A stretch of DNA of 64,000 nt from an uncultured Mediterraneibacter sp. (GCA_944377745.1 CALWFV010000001.1:186001-250000); one strand, 5' to 3'. Shown: positions 32,730-42,095, counted from the stretch's first letter. Notes: a model not told the origin generated them from the sequence alone. Translations and numbers: made by a program.

Positions 32730-33674
32730 TTACAACTCCACAGGAAGACTGATCTCCATCAAAAGCCCCGGCTCCATCCGTTTTGCCAGAAGGAATCCTC
32801 CGTGCAGGCTCACGATCTCCCGCGCCAGATAAAGCCCGAGCCCGAAGCCTTCCTGGGTAGTGACCCGGTTTCCCCTGTAGAACCTGCGGAAGATCTGATT
32901 CTCCTCCCCCGGATCGATTCCCAGTCCAAAGTCCCGCACCCGGATCTTTGCGAACATCTCATTTTCACAGACAGACAGCTCGATCCTGCCTCCGGGAGCA
33001 CTGTACTTCAGCGCATTATCCAGAAGATTTCCGATCGCTTCTCCCAGCCAGTTGGCGTCATGGGGACAGATCACTTTTTCCGGAAATGTAATGTCAAAAC
33101 AGATCTGTTTTTCCTCCGCCTGGTTCTGGATCTGCCCTAATACATTCTTCACGGTCTGTAAAAGGTCTGTTTCCTCCTTCCGGATCTGGATGATCCCCTG
33201 CTCCAGCCTGGACATCTTGATAAAACTCTCCGTCAGGAAATGCAGTTTCCTTCCGCTCTCCTCCAGAGCGGAAGTATATACCAGAAGGGGCTGCGTCTTC
33301 GTCTCCTCCCCGGATTCCAGTCTCTCCCTCAGAAGCCCGGTATATGTCTCCATGTTGGCAAGGGGAGTGCGCATCTGATGGGCGATCTCCGAGATAAGCT
33401 TCTGGATCTCGTCCCGGCTTTTCTCCGCCTCTTCTGTCCGTCCCCGGAGCATCTCCTGCATCCGTACCAGCTGATGCTCGATCCTCCCGTACAGCGTCTC
33501 TTCCCCGGGAGCCGCCGCCTGCAGGGGCTTCCCGTTCATGATATCCTCTGCGATCCTCCCGATCTCTCTCAGTTCCAGCTTTCTCCGTCTACGCTGTATC
33601 CAATACACTGCGACGCCGCCGATGAACAGACCGATCACAAAAACTGCTGCTGTCCAGATCATCCTTTCTCTCAC
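32730..33674 (-). CDS. Sensor histidine kinase with one transmembrane helix
   Basis: 314 residues. One transmembrane helix near the N terminus (about 7-25), then a basic stretch and a short linker; no extracellular sensor domain. The phosphoacceptor is in SEIAHQMRTPLANM, followed by N-box NLLDNALKYS and the G1/G2 boxes VRDFGLGIDPG and GFGLGLYLAREIV. A GTG start at 33674 overlaps the regulator stop (GTGA); an ATG at 33662 is the alternative with a less clear ribosome binding site. It probably relies on the adjacent ABC exporter to sense, as in Bce-type systems, but that is inferred from layout. Confidence 0.88.
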   Translation of the reverse strand: MRERMIWTAAVFVIGLFIGGVAVYWIQRRRRKLELREIGRIAEDIMNGKPLQAAAPGEETLYGRIEHQLVRMQEMLRGRTEEAEKSRDEIQKLISEIAHQMRTPLANMETYTGLLRERLESGEETKTQPLLVYTSALEESGRKLHFLTESFIKMSRLEQGIIQIRKEETDLLQTVKNVLGQIQNQAEEKQICFDITFPEKVICPHDANWLGEAIGNLLDNALKYSAPGGRIELSVCENEMFAKIRVRDFGLGIDPGEENQIFRRFYRGNRVTTQEGFGLGLYLAREIVSLHGGFLLAKRMEPGLLMEISLPVEL

Positions 33675-34363
33675 TCTCCCATCCGATATCCCAGACCGAA
33701 CACGTTCCGGATATAGACCGGACGGCTCATATCCGGCTCGATCTTCTTCCTCAGTCGGCGGATCGTCACACTGACTGTATTCTCCGATACGAACTCTCCG
33801 TCCAGTCCCCAGACCGCCTGCAGAAGGTTGTCCATAGTCAGCACCTGTCCCTGGTTTCTCATAAAATGTTCCAGAAGCCGGTATTCCTTCGCCGTCAGGC
33901 TGATTTCCTCCCCGCGCTGGAACACCTGTTTCCGCTCCGGATACAGCTCCAGATCCCTGCAGACAAGGATGCTGCCCTTGCTGTTCCTCCTCAGAACGAC
34001 TTCGATCCGCTTCAGCAGCACCTTCATAGAGAAAGGCTTGACCACATAGTCCTCCGCTCCCACGTCATAGGCGGCGAGCATATCCCGCTCCTCATCCCTC
34101 GCCGTAAGGAAAATTGCCGGGAGCCTTTCCTCCTGAGAGTTCCCGCGAAGTTCTTTTCCCTCCCTGCAAAGCTGTTGATACAGCCGGATGCCGTCCCCGT
34201 CGGGAAGCCCGATATCGATGAGAAGGAGGTCCTCCTTCCCGTCAAACAGGCTGAGAGCCTCCTTCTTCGTATTCGCGCTCACTGTCTCATAGCCTGCCTC
34301 CTGCAGGGCAATCTCCAGTGCATGACATAAAAGTCTGTCGTCTTCAATGATGCCGATCCGCAT
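33671..34363 (-). CDS. OmpR/PhoB-family response regulator
   Basis: 230 residues. Receiver domain with D8-D9 and the phosphoacceptor D50 in LLLIDIGLP, then the winged helix DNA-binding domain (about 130-225) with the usual end phrase IRNVFGLGYRMGE. It partners the kinase at 32730. The ATG at 34361-34363 follows AGGAGAG. The start lies inside the last codons of cobA-hemD (20-bp overlap), so this two-component gene is coupled to a tetrapyrrole gene. The repeats at 32680-32701 are its likely binding site. Confidence 0.95.
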   Translation of the reverse strand: MRIGIIEDDRLLCHALEIALQEAGYETVSANTKKEALSLFDGKEDLLLIDIGLPDGDGIRLYQQLCREGKELRGNSQEERLPAIFLTARDEERDMLAAYDVGAEDYVVKPFSMKVLLKRIEVVLRRNSKGSILVCRDLELYPERKQVFQRGEEISLTAKEYRLLEHFMRNQGQVLTMDNLLQAVWGLDGEFVSENTVSVTIRRLRKKIEPDMSRPVYIRNVFGLGYRMGE

Positions 34364-35927
34364 AACCACTCTCCTGATCTGTTCCAAACAGTTCCATGAT
34401 CTTCTCCACCATCGCGTCCATAGAAGCCTCCCGGGCAATCTCTACCTGCATCCCAAACTTTTCCGCTTCCCGGGCAGTCTGCTCTCCGATACACACCGAA
34501 TGTACAACAGTGAACTCCCTCTCCCCCAACGCCTGTGTAAATCCTCTCACCGTGGAACCGCTGGTAAATGTCACAGCATCGATCTCACCGTTTTCGAGCA
34601 TCTCCCTGATCCGGTCTTTCAGCATCGGTTCCACCTCATAAACTGTCCGATACAACGGAATATCCTCTGCGCTGATCCCCGCATGATTAAGCGGAGGGAT
34701 CAGACCCTCAGATCCCATCTCCGCCCTGACGATCAGGACATGGCTTCCCTCCTCCGCTTTTTCCGCCAGCGCTCTTCCCAGTTCTTGCGCACTGTAGACC
34801 GAAGGGACGAGATCCGGGAAGATTCCATGTTTGGAAAGTGCTTTTGCCGTAGCGGAGCCGATCGCCGCCACTTTCGTCGATCCTGCACCACAGAACAGAG
34901 ACCGCAGATCCATCTTCATCTCCACAAGCTGCTCAAAGAAGACAGAGACCCCGATGGGACTGGTAAATACGAGCCACTTCTCCCCTTTTCTGTTCGAAAA
35001 ACGCTCCAGCGCGTCACTTAGCGCCGGATTGGGAGAAATAGGTTCCGTGCGGATGGCAGGCATCTCAATCACCTGCGCCCCCAGATCCCGAAGCCTTCCC
35101 GCAAGGGAAGATATATTCTGTCTCGGGCGGGTGAGAAGGAACCGTCTTCCGCCAAGGATACGGTCCTCCGCCCAGTGAAGTTCTTCTGCGAGAGAACACA
35201 CCTTTCCCACCACAATGAGCGCAGGCGTACTGATCCCAGCCCGGTCCGACGCTTCTTTGAGTGTGCTCACGGTTGCAGTCACTCTTCTCTGCTTCGCGGT
35301 AGTTCCCCGCTCCAACACAGCGGCAGGCATATCCGGATCCATTCCTGCATCCATAAGCCCCTTCAGGATTTTTTCCATAGAGGACACACTCATGAGGAAC
35401 ACCAGCGTTCCCTGCAGCTTTACAAGAGAATCAAAGTCAATGGAAAGTGTCCCGTCCTTTCTGGCATGTCCGGTGATGACATGAAAGGACGATGTGTAAT
35501 CCCGGTGAGTGACCGGGATCCCCGCATAAGCTGGAACTGCCACAGAGGAAGTGATCCCCGGAACCTCTTCAAAGGGGATTCCTTCCCGGAGCAGGAGTTC
35601 CAGTTCCTCCCCGCCCCTTCCGAATACAAAGGGGTCTCCGCCTTTCAGCCGGAGCACGCGTTTCCCTTTCTTCGCCTCCCGTACGAGGATCCGGTTGATC
35701 TCATCCTGAGGTACGGGATGACTGCCGGAATGCTTTCCCACGTAGATCGTCTCCGCTGTCGGAGGGATCCGGCTTAAGATCTCCGGGCTGATCAGCGCGT
35801 CATAGACGATCACGTCCGCCGTTTCCATCAGTTCTGCTGTCTTGAGAGTGAGAAGCCCCTCGTCTCCTGGACCTGCTCCGGCAAGCCAGACCTTTCCTGT
35901 TTTATATTCCGAATTTTGATTCAACAT
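34344..35927 (-). CDS. cobA-hemD: Uroporphyrinogen-III C-methyltransferase / uroporphyrinogen-III synthase fusion
   Basis: 527 residues joining two steps. The N-terminal SUMT domain (about 1-255) has VWLAGAGPGDEGLLTLK and RLKGGDPFVFGRGGEE and methylates uroporphyrinogen III at C2 and C7 to precorrin-2. The C-terminal domain (about 265-520) is HemD, which closes and inverts ring D of hydroxymethylbilane. This fusion is common in clostridia. The ATG at 35925-35927 follows GGAG, with a promoter at 35974-36001. HemC, its usual partner, is 3 kb upstream, beyond two unrelated genes. Its last 20 bp overlap the response regulator. Confidence 0.96.
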   Translation of the reverse strand: MLNQNSEYKTGKVWLAGAGPGDEGLLTLKTAELMETADVIVYDALISPEILSRIPPTAETIYVGKHSGSHPVPQDEINRILVREAKKGKRVLRLKGGDPFVFGRGGEELELLLREGIPFEEVPGITSSVAVPAYAGIPVTHRDYTSSFHVITGHARKDGTLSIDFDSLVKLQGTLVFLMSVSSMEKILKGLMDAGMDPDMPAAVLERGTTAKQRRVTATVSTLKEASDRAGISTPALIVVGKVCSLAEELHWAEDRILGGRRFLLTRPRQNISSLAGRLRDLGAQVIEMPAIRTEPISPNPALSDALERFSNRKGEKWLVFTSPIGVSVFFEQLVEMKMDLRSLFCGAGSTKVAAIGSATAKALSKHGIFPDLVPSVYSAQELGRALAEKAEEGSHVLIVRAEMGSEGLIPPLNHAGISAEDIPLYRTVYEVEPMLKDRIREMLENGEIDAVTFTSGSTVRGFTQALGEREFTVVHSVCIGEQTAREAEKFGMQVEIAREASMDAMVEKIMELFGTDQESGYADRHH

Positions 35928-35973
35928 GTGTTTTTCTCCATTTTCTATATGATACTTATGGCATGGTGCATCC

Positions 35974-36001
35974 ATTATAGCATTAATTGACTGCCTGTGA
36001 A
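35974..36001 (-). promoter_or_regulatory. Promoter of cobA-hemD
   Basis: TTCACA (35996-36001) and TATAAT (35974-35979) on the minus strand, 16 bp apart. It lies in the 161-bp interval divergent from the Fic gene. Confidence 0.65.
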
Positions 36002-36033
36002 AGAAAGTCATACTCATTCTGGACTTTATACTG

Positions 36034-36071
36034 TATAATAGAGGGAGAAAATACGCAAGATAATACGCAAG
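36034..36071 (+). promoter_or_regulatory. Fic gene -10 box and tandem repeats in its leader
   Basis: A perfect TATAAT lies at 36034-36039 with no good -35. AATACGCAAG is repeated in tandem at 36050-36059 and 36062-36071, a 12-bp period, between the expected transcription start and the ribosome binding site of the Fic gene. The repeats may be an operator. Confidence 0.45.
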
Positions 36072-36088
36072 TATATGGAGGTGTTTTC

Positions 36089-37081
36089 ATGGAAAAGTAT
36101 AACCCACCTTTTACGATCACCAACGAGATTTTGTCACAGGTAGCATCCATCTCAGAAAAGATCGGTAAGATTACCGCCCTCAGTACTCTGGAAACCAGAC
36201 CACGCCTGAGAAAGAATAATCGTATTAAATCCATCCATTCCTCCCTGAAGATTGAAGCAAATTCACTTTCATTGGGTCAGGTCAGGGATGTCATCAACGG
36301 CAGGACTGTATTAGGCGAGCAAATGGAAATCCAGGAAGTGAAAAATGCCTATGCTGCTTATGAAAAAATTTCCGAAATGGATCCTTACAGCATCAAAGAC
36401 CTGAAAAAGTTCCACAACATTATGACAAAATATGTTGTGGAAGAATCCGGTGACTTCCGCCATGGGGAAGAGGGCGTGTTCAATGGTGATCAGTGTATTT
36501 TTATGGCGCCCCCCGCGCGGTTTGTTCCACAGTTAATGGATGATCTTTTTATCTGGATGAAAGAAGCACAAAGCAGTGTTCATCCCCTGATCCTGAGCAG
36601 TGTATTCCATTATGAGTTTGTTTTTATCCATCCCTTTTCTGATGGCAATGGCAGAATGGCACGTTTGTGGCATACCGCTATCCTTTCAAAATGGAAACCT
36701 GTATTTGAATATGTCCCGCTGGAAAGCCAGATTGAAAAATTTCAGGATGAATATTACGATGCGATCGCAAAATGCCATTTAGAAGGTTCATCTACAATTT
36801 TTATTGAATTTATGCTGACTCAGATTGATAAGATTCTGGATGAGATTTCTGTTCAGATCAGTGAGGACAGTGAACTGCTTTCTGAATATGTCAGTCGGTT
36901 GCTCGATGTCATGGAATATGATTTTCCTTACACGAGCAGGGCGCTTATGGACAAGCTTAGGCTGAAATCCAGGGAAGGATTCCGCAGAAATTATCTCCGC
37001 CCGGCGATAGATATGAATCTCGTTCGTATGACGATTCCTGATAAGCCCAACAGCAGAAACCAGAGATATATCAAAGTCTGA
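36089..37081 (+). CDS. Fic-domain protein (putative AMP transferase)
   Basis: 330 residues. The Fic active site HPFSDGNGRMAR runs H181 to about R192, with the catalytic histidine and the phosphate-binding loop complete. N-terminal to it, near 50-70, is a segment (SSLKIEANSLS) in the position of the inhibitory helix of class II Fic proteins. The C terminus (about 270-330) looks like a winged helix. Such proteins add AMP to target proteins; some act as toxins and others as regulators. No small antitoxin gene is next to it. The ATG at 36089 has GGAGG 7 bp before. GC is lower than in the cobalamin genes. Confidence 0.93.
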   Translation: MEKYNPPFTITNEILSQVASISEKIGKITALSTLETRPRLRKNNRIKSIHSSLKIEANSLSLGQVRDVINGRTVLGEQMEIQEVKNAYAAYEKISEMDPYSIKDLKKFHNIMTKYVVEESGDFRHGEEGVFNGDQCIFMAPPARFVPQLMDDLFIWMKEAQSSVHPLILSSVFHYEFVFIHPFSDGNGRMARLWHTAILSKWKPVFEYVPLESQIEKFQDEYYDAIAKCHLEGSSTIFIEFMLTQIDKILDEISVQISEDSELLSEYVSRLLDVMEYDFPYTSRALMDKLRLKSREGFRRNYLRPAIDMNLVRMTIPDKPNSRNQRYIKV

Positions 37082-37090
37082 TCATAGCGT

Positions 37091-37125
37091 ATTTCCCGGA
37101 GAGAAATGGTTTTCTCCCGGGAAAT
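37091..37125. terminator. Hairpin after the Fic gene
   Basis: Long arms ATTTCCCGG-A-GAGAAA and TTTCTC-CCGGGAAAT with a TGGT loop (37091-37125). It lies between the convergent Fic and AAA/DUF4143 genes. U-tracts are weak, so the terminator role is only likely. Confidence 0.5.
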
Positions 37126-37162
37126 ATCTCATAAAATACTTTCAAAATTCTTTTGGCTCTAT

Positions 37163-38416
37163 CTACAGTTCCAGGCTATTCTCCTTCAGGAGAAAATCAT
37201 ATACGCTCATAGTCGTGATTCCATTTTCATCCCTGGTCACATTCACCACATCTTTCACCACAATAATCTTCTTGAAAGAATCTCTCACCTGTAGCAGGGA
37301 TGCTTTCTCCTGCTGACGCTTTTCCTCGGTCGGCATAGCAAATGCAGACTGGATATAATATCTCCGGCTTCCCATATTTGCTACAAAATCGATTTCCAAC
37401 TGTTTTCTTTCTGCTTTTCCCTCAGCGTTCCGGCTGCGATCCTCCACCAGCCCTACATCTACAGAATATCCCCGGCTGCGAAGTTCGTTATAGATAATAT
37501 TTTCCATCAGATGTGTTTCTTCCACCTGCCGGAATCCCAGTCTGGCATTCCTAAGCCCTACGTCTTCAAAATAATATTTCACAGGTGTGCCGATATATTT
37601 TCTGCCTTTCACATTATAGCGATTTGCCTTGTGGACGATGAAAGCCTCTTCCAGATATTCGATATACTGGCGGATTGTATTTCCGCTGATGGCAGAGCTG
37701 ATCACACTTTTAAATGTCGCTTCTATCTTCGACACATTGGTCAGTGAGCCAATGGCTGATGCAAGAATATTAACCAGGTCCTCAAGTTCCTGTGTCTTTT
37801 CAATATGGTAACGCTCAATAATGTCCTTCAGATAAGTCTCCTCAAACAGCCGGGTCAGATATGAAACTTTCTGTTCCTCTGTGTTCATTGTCGAAACCAG
37901 AGGCAATCCGCCGTACGTCATATAATCCGCCCATCCATGGTATATATCTCCTTCATATACCTGCATGAATTCCCGGAACGTCAGGGGAAATATATGGATC
38001 TCATCTCCTCTCCCCCTAAGTTCCGTTATCACATCCTTGGAAAGGAACCTTGAATTACTTCCTGTCACATATACATCTACATTGTCGATATGCAGCAAAG
38101 AGTTCAGCACTTCTTCAAATTCATTTAAGAGTTGTACTTCATCCAGAAGTATATAATACATCTCTCTGTCCTGGATGCGGGACTCGATATAGTCAAGAAT
38201 CACATCAGGATCCCTGTATTGCCTGTGTTTTCTCTGATCCAGTTCAACACTGATAATATGAGACTCCGGGATTCCCTGTTCCAGAAGGTAATTTTGAAAG
38301 ATATGAAATATCAGATAAGATTTCCCTGCCCTTCTGATGCCAGTCACTACTTTAATCAGATGATTATGCATCCGATTGATCAGCGCCTGCAGATATTGTT
38401 CCCTCTTAATTTCCAT
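37163..38416 (-). CDS. AAA-family ATPase with DUF4143 domain
   Basis: 417 residues of the AAA_14/DUF4143 family. The P-loop is VTGIRRAGKSYL near residue 25-35; a Walker B-like YYILLDEVQLL follows at about 85-95. A winged helix and the C-terminal DUF4143 nuclease-like domain with LEIDFVANMGSRRYYIQ (D and K of a PD-(D/E)XK core) complete it. Role unknown; members are common as orphan genes in gut bacteria. The ATG at 38416 follows AAGAGG. It has its own promoter and a palindrome (38443-38496). Low GC, probably acquired. Confidence 0.92.
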   Translation of the reverse strand: MEIKREQYLQALINRMHNHLIKVVTGIRRAGKSYLIFHIFQNYLLEQGIPESHIISVELDQRKHRQYRDPDVILDYIESRIQDREMYYILLDEVQLLNEFEEVLNSLLHIDNVDVYVTGSNSRFLSKDVITELRGRGDEIHIFPLTFREFMQVYEGDIYHGWADYMTYGGLPLVSTMNTEEQKVSYLTRLFEETYLKDIIERYHIEKTQELEDLVNILASAIGSLTNVSKIEATFKSVISSAISGNTIRQYIEYLEEAFIVHKANRYNVKGRKYIGTPVKYYFEDVGLRNARLGFRQVEETHLMENIIYNELRSRGYSVDVGLVEDRSRNAEGKAERKQLEIDFVANMGSRRYYIQSAFAMPTEEKRQQEKASLLQVRDSFKKIIVVKDVVNVTRDENGITTMSVYDFLLKENSLEL

Positions 38417-38442
38417 ATAGCGCCTCTTTTCATTGATTTTTT

Positions 38443-38496
38443 TGACACATGTGTCACTTTTTTAAATATTATACTCTGCAAAGCAAAGATTCGCAA
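38443..38496 (-). promoter_or_regulatory. Promoter of the AAA/DUF4143 gene with a perfect palindrome downstream
   Basis: TTGCGA (38491-38496) and TATAAT (38468-38473) on the minus strand, 17 bp apart. About 5-18 nt past the expected start is the perfect 14-bp palindrome TGACACATGTGTCA (38443-38456). Position and symmetry suggest a repressor site. A half copy, TGACACAT, is found again at about 38515-38522. Confidence 0.65.
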
Positions 38497-38539
38497 CTTG
38501 ATATTGAAAATTCTTGACACATTCTCCACTTTTATTCAA

Positions 38540-39016
38540 TTAATTCTGAAATAAAAAAATCCCATCCTCAAACCTGCATTTCCCATCCGTATACTTCTCA
38601 ATCACGTTCTTCCAAAAAAGATACGCCTTTTCACTCCCGTAAGACGGACGGACTTCCCAGTTTCCCCGGTACTGCTCAAAGCACAGGACTGCCGCCTTCT
38701 TTCCTACTCCCTGTCTCCGGTACTTTGGAATGACCATAAATTCTGCGATGCTGTGTCCCTCGCTGAACTTCTGCATATATTCATTCACCATGACGAATCC
38801 GAGCAGTTTACCCGTCTCTTCCTCCCGGATAAAGTAAGCATCCCTCTCCATAGCGTCCCGCTGGTCAAAATAGCAGTCAAACCACTGATATTCAAACAGG
38901 CCGTCCTCGCCCATCTCATTTAGGTCTGTCCCGCTCTCCTCATACAGAGAGTACTGCAGAAGACGGTACAGGATTTCCTTTTCTTCCGTTTTTACCGGTT
39001 CCAGTCTGATCTCCAT
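38540..39016 (-). CDS. GNAT-family N-acetyltransferase
   Basis: 158 residues with the GNAT fold; the acetyl-CoA loop is IPKYRRQGVGKKAAVLCF. The rest has the usual beta-alpha pattern, starting MEIRLEPVKTEEKEILYRLL. Substrate unknown. The ATG at 39016 follows AAGGAG. It begins 15 bp after hemC in the same direction, so it is cotranscribed with the cobalamin genes cobQ-Nudix-hemC. The tail lies 40 bp from the promoter of the AAA/DUF4143 gene. Confidence 0.9.
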   Translation of the reverse strand: MEIRLEPVKTEEKEILYRLLQYSLYEESGTDLNEMGEDGLFEYQWFDCYFDQRDAMERDAYFIREEETGKLLGFVMVNEYMQKFSEGHSIAEFMVIPKYRRQGVGKKAAVLCFEQYRGNWEVRPSYGSEKAYLFWKNVIEKYTDGKCRFEDGIFLFQN

Positions 39017-39031
39017 CTTTCTTCTCCTTCC

Positions 39032-39916
39032 TCACTCCGCTTCCCGCAGCAGACGCTTCGCAAGTTCCTCCCCCGCCTGCTCAGCCCGGCTGACATCCGT
39101 GCACAACACTCCCCGGGAATACTTTCCGGTCTTCTCGCTCCAGCAAAGCCCTGTCAACTTCAGTTCATTTCCACTGACCTGTGCATGGGCCGCTGACGGA
39201 GAAGTGCATCCGCCTCCCAGCACGCGGATAAACTGGCGCTCTGCAAGAGCCGCCGCCCGGCTTGCCGGACTATCCACCTGGCCGATCCAGTCGTAATTTT
39301 CGCCCTTTCTCCCCTGCACCGCGAGAATTCCCTGCCCCGCCGCAGGGATCATCTCATCTACAGACAAATACCGGCCTGCCACATGCTCCATTCCGAGCCG
39401 TTTCAGTCCTGCTGCCGCAAGGAGAGTTCCGTCATATCCCTCTTCCTCCAGTTTTCTCAACCGGGTCTGCACATTTCCCCTGATACCACAGAAGGTACAG
39501 CCCGGATAAAGCCGTTTCATCTGCAGTGCTCTTCTCCTGCTGGACGTGCCGATCACAGGACATTCCGGCAGTTCTTCCAGCCCGTTCCGATAGATAAGGA
39601 CGTCCCTCGGGTCTTCCCGCTTTCCAAAAGCAAGGATGGGAAGTTCCCCGTTCACTTCCATAGGCATATCTTTCAGGCTATGTACAGACAGATCGATCCG
39701 CCCTTCCAGAAGAGCCCGGTCCAGTTCCTTTACAAACAGTCCTTTTCCACCGATCTTCTCCAGACTTTTATCCAGGATCTTGTCTCCTGTGGTTTTCATT
39801 GTGATGATACGTACTTCCGTTTCCGGGGCATGCCTTTGTATCAGATCCCGGATGATCTCCGCCTGGCGGACCGCCAGCGCGCTCTCCCGGCTCCCGATCC
39901 TTATTACAGAATGCAT
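39032..39916 (-). CDS. hemC: Hydroxymethylbilane synthase (porphobilinogen deaminase)
   Basis: 294 residues. It joins four porphobilinogens to a linear tetrapyrrole on its dipyrromethane cofactor. The cofactor cysteine is seen in LGGGCTSPSAAHAQ, and the N-terminal VIRIGSRESALAVRQAE and SSRRRALQMKRLYP are standard. The ATG at 39916 is preceded by AAAGGA. HemD (fused to CobA) is 3 kb downstream, separated by GNAT, AAA and Fic genes. The gene lies directly after a Nudix hydrolase in the cobQ-run. Confidence 0.97.
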   Translation of the reverse strand: MHSVIRIGSRESALAVRQAEIIRDLIQRHAPETEVRIITMKTTGDKILDKSLEKIGGKGLFVKELDRALLEGRIDLSVHSLKDMPMEVNGELPILAFGKREDPRDVLIYRNGLEELPECPVIGTSSRRRALQMKRLYPGCTFCGIRGNVQTRLRKLEEEGYDGTLLAAAGLKRLGMEHVAGRYLSVDEMIPAAGQGILAVQGRKGENYDWIGQVDSPASRAAALAERQFIRVLGGGCTSPSAAHAQVSGNELKLTGLCWSEKTGKYSRGVLCTDVSRAEQAGEELAKRLLREAE

Positions 39917-39983
39917 GGTGCATCATTTCCTTTCTCGAAAAACTAATTCTGATTCAATACCGTTCTATATAGAAGATTTCATT

Positions 39984-40421
39984 TTATATTGCTTTCGAAA
40001 TCTGAAGATACTTTTCTATCAATTTGGGTTGTATCAATGGATATGTCCAGTTTTCAGGCAGCTCATCCATAAGCACGACCTTCTCCATCTCACTGTCCAG
40101 TTTACCTGAAAATTCCATTATTTCCGCAAAGCACAATAACCCGAATGTTTCTTCACCGCTCTCATTCACCCGGTTTCTTCCGGTGACTGAATAAACGCAT
40201 ATCGGCTTAATATCAAACCGGACAGCACTGGTTTCTTCCTGAAGTTCACGCCGTGCAGTTTCTATAATATCCTCACCTGGTTCACGATGACCTCCCGGCA
40301 CTTCATATGTATCTCGTTCCTTATGCTTGCAAAACACCCATTTCCCATTGCTCTGTGAAATAATAACCGCGAACTTCAGCAATGCATCATCCACTGCATC
40401 ATAAAATTTCACTTCCAGCAT
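39984..40421 (-). CDS. Nudix hydrolase
   Basis: 145 residues. The Nudix box is complete: GHREPGEDIIETARRELQEETSA fits Gx5Ex7REUxEExGU, with E residues for metal binding. It should hydrolyse a nucleoside diphosphate-linked compound; the substrate is not known. Start MLEVKFYDAVDDAL; the frame is clear. It is between cobQ and hemC in the minus-strand run, but no link to cobalamin is evident, so it may be a passenger. Confidence 0.92.
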   Translation of the reverse strand: MLEVKFYDAVDDALLKFAVIISQSNGKWVFCKHKERDTYEVPGGHREPGEDIIETARRELQEETSAVRFDIKPICVYSVTGRNRVNESGEETFGLLCFAEIMEFSGKLDSEMEKVVLMDELPENWTYPLIQPKLIEKYLQISKAI

Positions 40422-40455
40422 ATCAGCGTTCTCTTTCCCACTCTGACATAATTAC

Positions 40456-42027
40456 TCAACCTTGAATGATCTTATAAATTGCCTCCATGTCCAGACTGCT
40501 CCTGATAATATCGGCAAGCCTGTCGTACTGTTCTTCCTTGTGCGCTTTCCAGTCAGCGACCTGGATCTGATCCGGATCGTATCCTTTCTTCTTCAGGATC
40601 GCCGTCAGGAACCCTTTCGCCGCCTCCGGCGCGTCAAAGATCCCATGGATATAGCAGCCGTAGACATTCCCGCACTGGGCGCCGTCGGCACGAAACGAAT
40701 CTGTACGGAGTGGCGAGAGCGTGTCTTTCCCGCCTGCCGCCGTCTCATCCGTGAACTCCACAAGTGCCTCGCTATGTGTTCCGGACACACCTTTTGCAGA
40801 ATCATCCCCGTCCGTGTAAAAACTCTCTCCCATATGGATCTCGTATCCTTCCATCCGGGCTCCGCTCATCTCTTCAAGCATCCCTTCAAGCCGGAGGAAA
40901 TGCCCCTGCACTCTCGTCCTTCTCTTTTCCTGCCGAAATACTGTGCGCACGGGGAGAAGCCCCAGTCCGGGCACTGTTCCTCTCTGTTCCGCGCCGTCGG
41001 GATCGGAGATCTCTTCTCCCAGCATCTGATATCCGCCGCAGATTCCGAACACCAGCCCGTCCCGCCCGGCATGCTGCAGGATCTTCGCCTCCAGTCCGTT
41101 CTGCCTCATCCACAGAAGATCCTGTATGGTGTTTTTGCTTCCCGGAAGGAGTACCGCATCCGGGTTGCCGAACTCTGCCGGAGAAGAGACGTATCTGACG
41201 CTTACTTCCTCCATTGCCTCAAGGGGTGCGAAATCTGTAAAATTCGAGATCCGGGGAAGGCGGATCACTGCAAGATCGATCAGTCCTGCGCTGTCTTTTT
41301 TCCAGAACCGCTCCGTAAGACTGTCCTCATCGTCAATATCAAGATAGAAATAAGGCACCACTCCTAGCACCGGGATCCCTATCTTCTCTTCCAGCATGGA
41401 AAGTCCCGGTTTCAGGATCGACACATCTCCCCGGAACTTGTTGATGATAGTCCCCTTGATCCTTCTTCTCTCTTTTTCCTCCAGGAGCATGACCGTTCCC
41501 ACAAGCTGAGCGAACACGCCGCCTCTGTCGATATCTCCCGCAAGGAGCACAGGTGCGTCCACCAGTTCCGCCAGACCCATGTTGACGATATCGTCCTGTT
41601 TCAGGTTGATCTCCGCCGGGCTTCCCGCCCCCTCTATGACGATCACATCATAAGACTCTTCCAGCTTATGATATGCTTCCAGGATTGCCGGGATGTAGTC
41701 TTTCTTGTGCCTGTAATATTCTACCGCAGACATGGTCCCCACAGGCTGCCCGTTTACGATCACCTGGGAACCTGTATCATTGGTGGGTTTGAGCAGGATC
41801 GGGTTCATGCACACGTCAGGCTCCACACCTGCCGCCTCTGCCTGCATCACCTGTGCCCGCCCCATCTCGAGACCATCCCTGGTAATAAACGAATTGAGCG
41901 CCATATTCTGGGACTTAAAAGGCGCCACACGGAAGCCGTCCTGTTTCAGTACCCTGCACAGTCCACCCGCAAGGACGCTCTTTCCCGCATTGGACATGGT
42001 TCCCTGTATCATGATCGATCTTGCCAC
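40456..42027 (-). CDS. cobQ: Cobyric acid synthase
   Basis: 523 residues of the CobQ/CbiP family. It adds four amides to adenosylcobyrinate a,c-diamide with glutamine and ATP. The N-terminal ATP-binding domain starts [15 protein letters not shown]; the C-terminal glutamine amidotransferase domain has the cysteine in [10 protein letters not shown] and the histidine in YIHGIFD. The catalytic residues are thus present. The ATG at 42027 begins MARSIMIQ. It follows cobD (69 bp gap) in the same direction and reads on to Nudix and hemC. Confidence 0.97.
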   Translation of the reverse strand: MARSIMIQGTMSNAGKSVLAGGLCRVLKQDGFRVAPFKSQNMALNSFITRDGLEMGRAQVMQAEAAGVEPDVCMNPILLKPTNDTGSQVIVNGQPVGTMSAVEYYRHKKDYIPAILEAYHKLEESYDVIVIEGAGSPAEINLKQDDIVNMGLAELVDAPVLLAGDIDRGGVFAQLVGTVMLLEEKERRRIKGTIINKFRGDVSILKPGLSMLEEKIGIPVLGVVPYFYLDIDDEDSLTERFWKKDSAGLIDLAVIRLPRISNFTDFAPLEAMEEVSVRYVSSPAEFGNPDAVLLPGSKNTIQDLLWMRQNGLEAKILQHAGRDGLVFGICGGYQMLGEEISDPDGAEQRGTVPGLGLLPVRTVFRQEKRRTRVQGHFLRLEGMLEEMSGARMEGYEIHMGESFYTDGDDSAKGVSGTHSEALVEFTDETAAGGKDTLSPLRTDSFRADGAQCGNVYGCYIHGIFDAPEAAKGFLTAILKKKGYDPDQIQVADWKAHKEEQYDRLADIIRSSLDMEAIYKIIQG

Positions 42028-42095
42028 TGTATCTGTTTCCTCCTTGCACTCCTATAATTAGTCACGGTCTTTCCCACAACATCATTTCATTTCTA

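Noticed and set aside
36089-37081. Fic-antitoxin pair
   Set aside because: No small antitoxin gene is adjacent; the neighbouring AAA/DUF4143 gene is convergent and of normal enzyme size.
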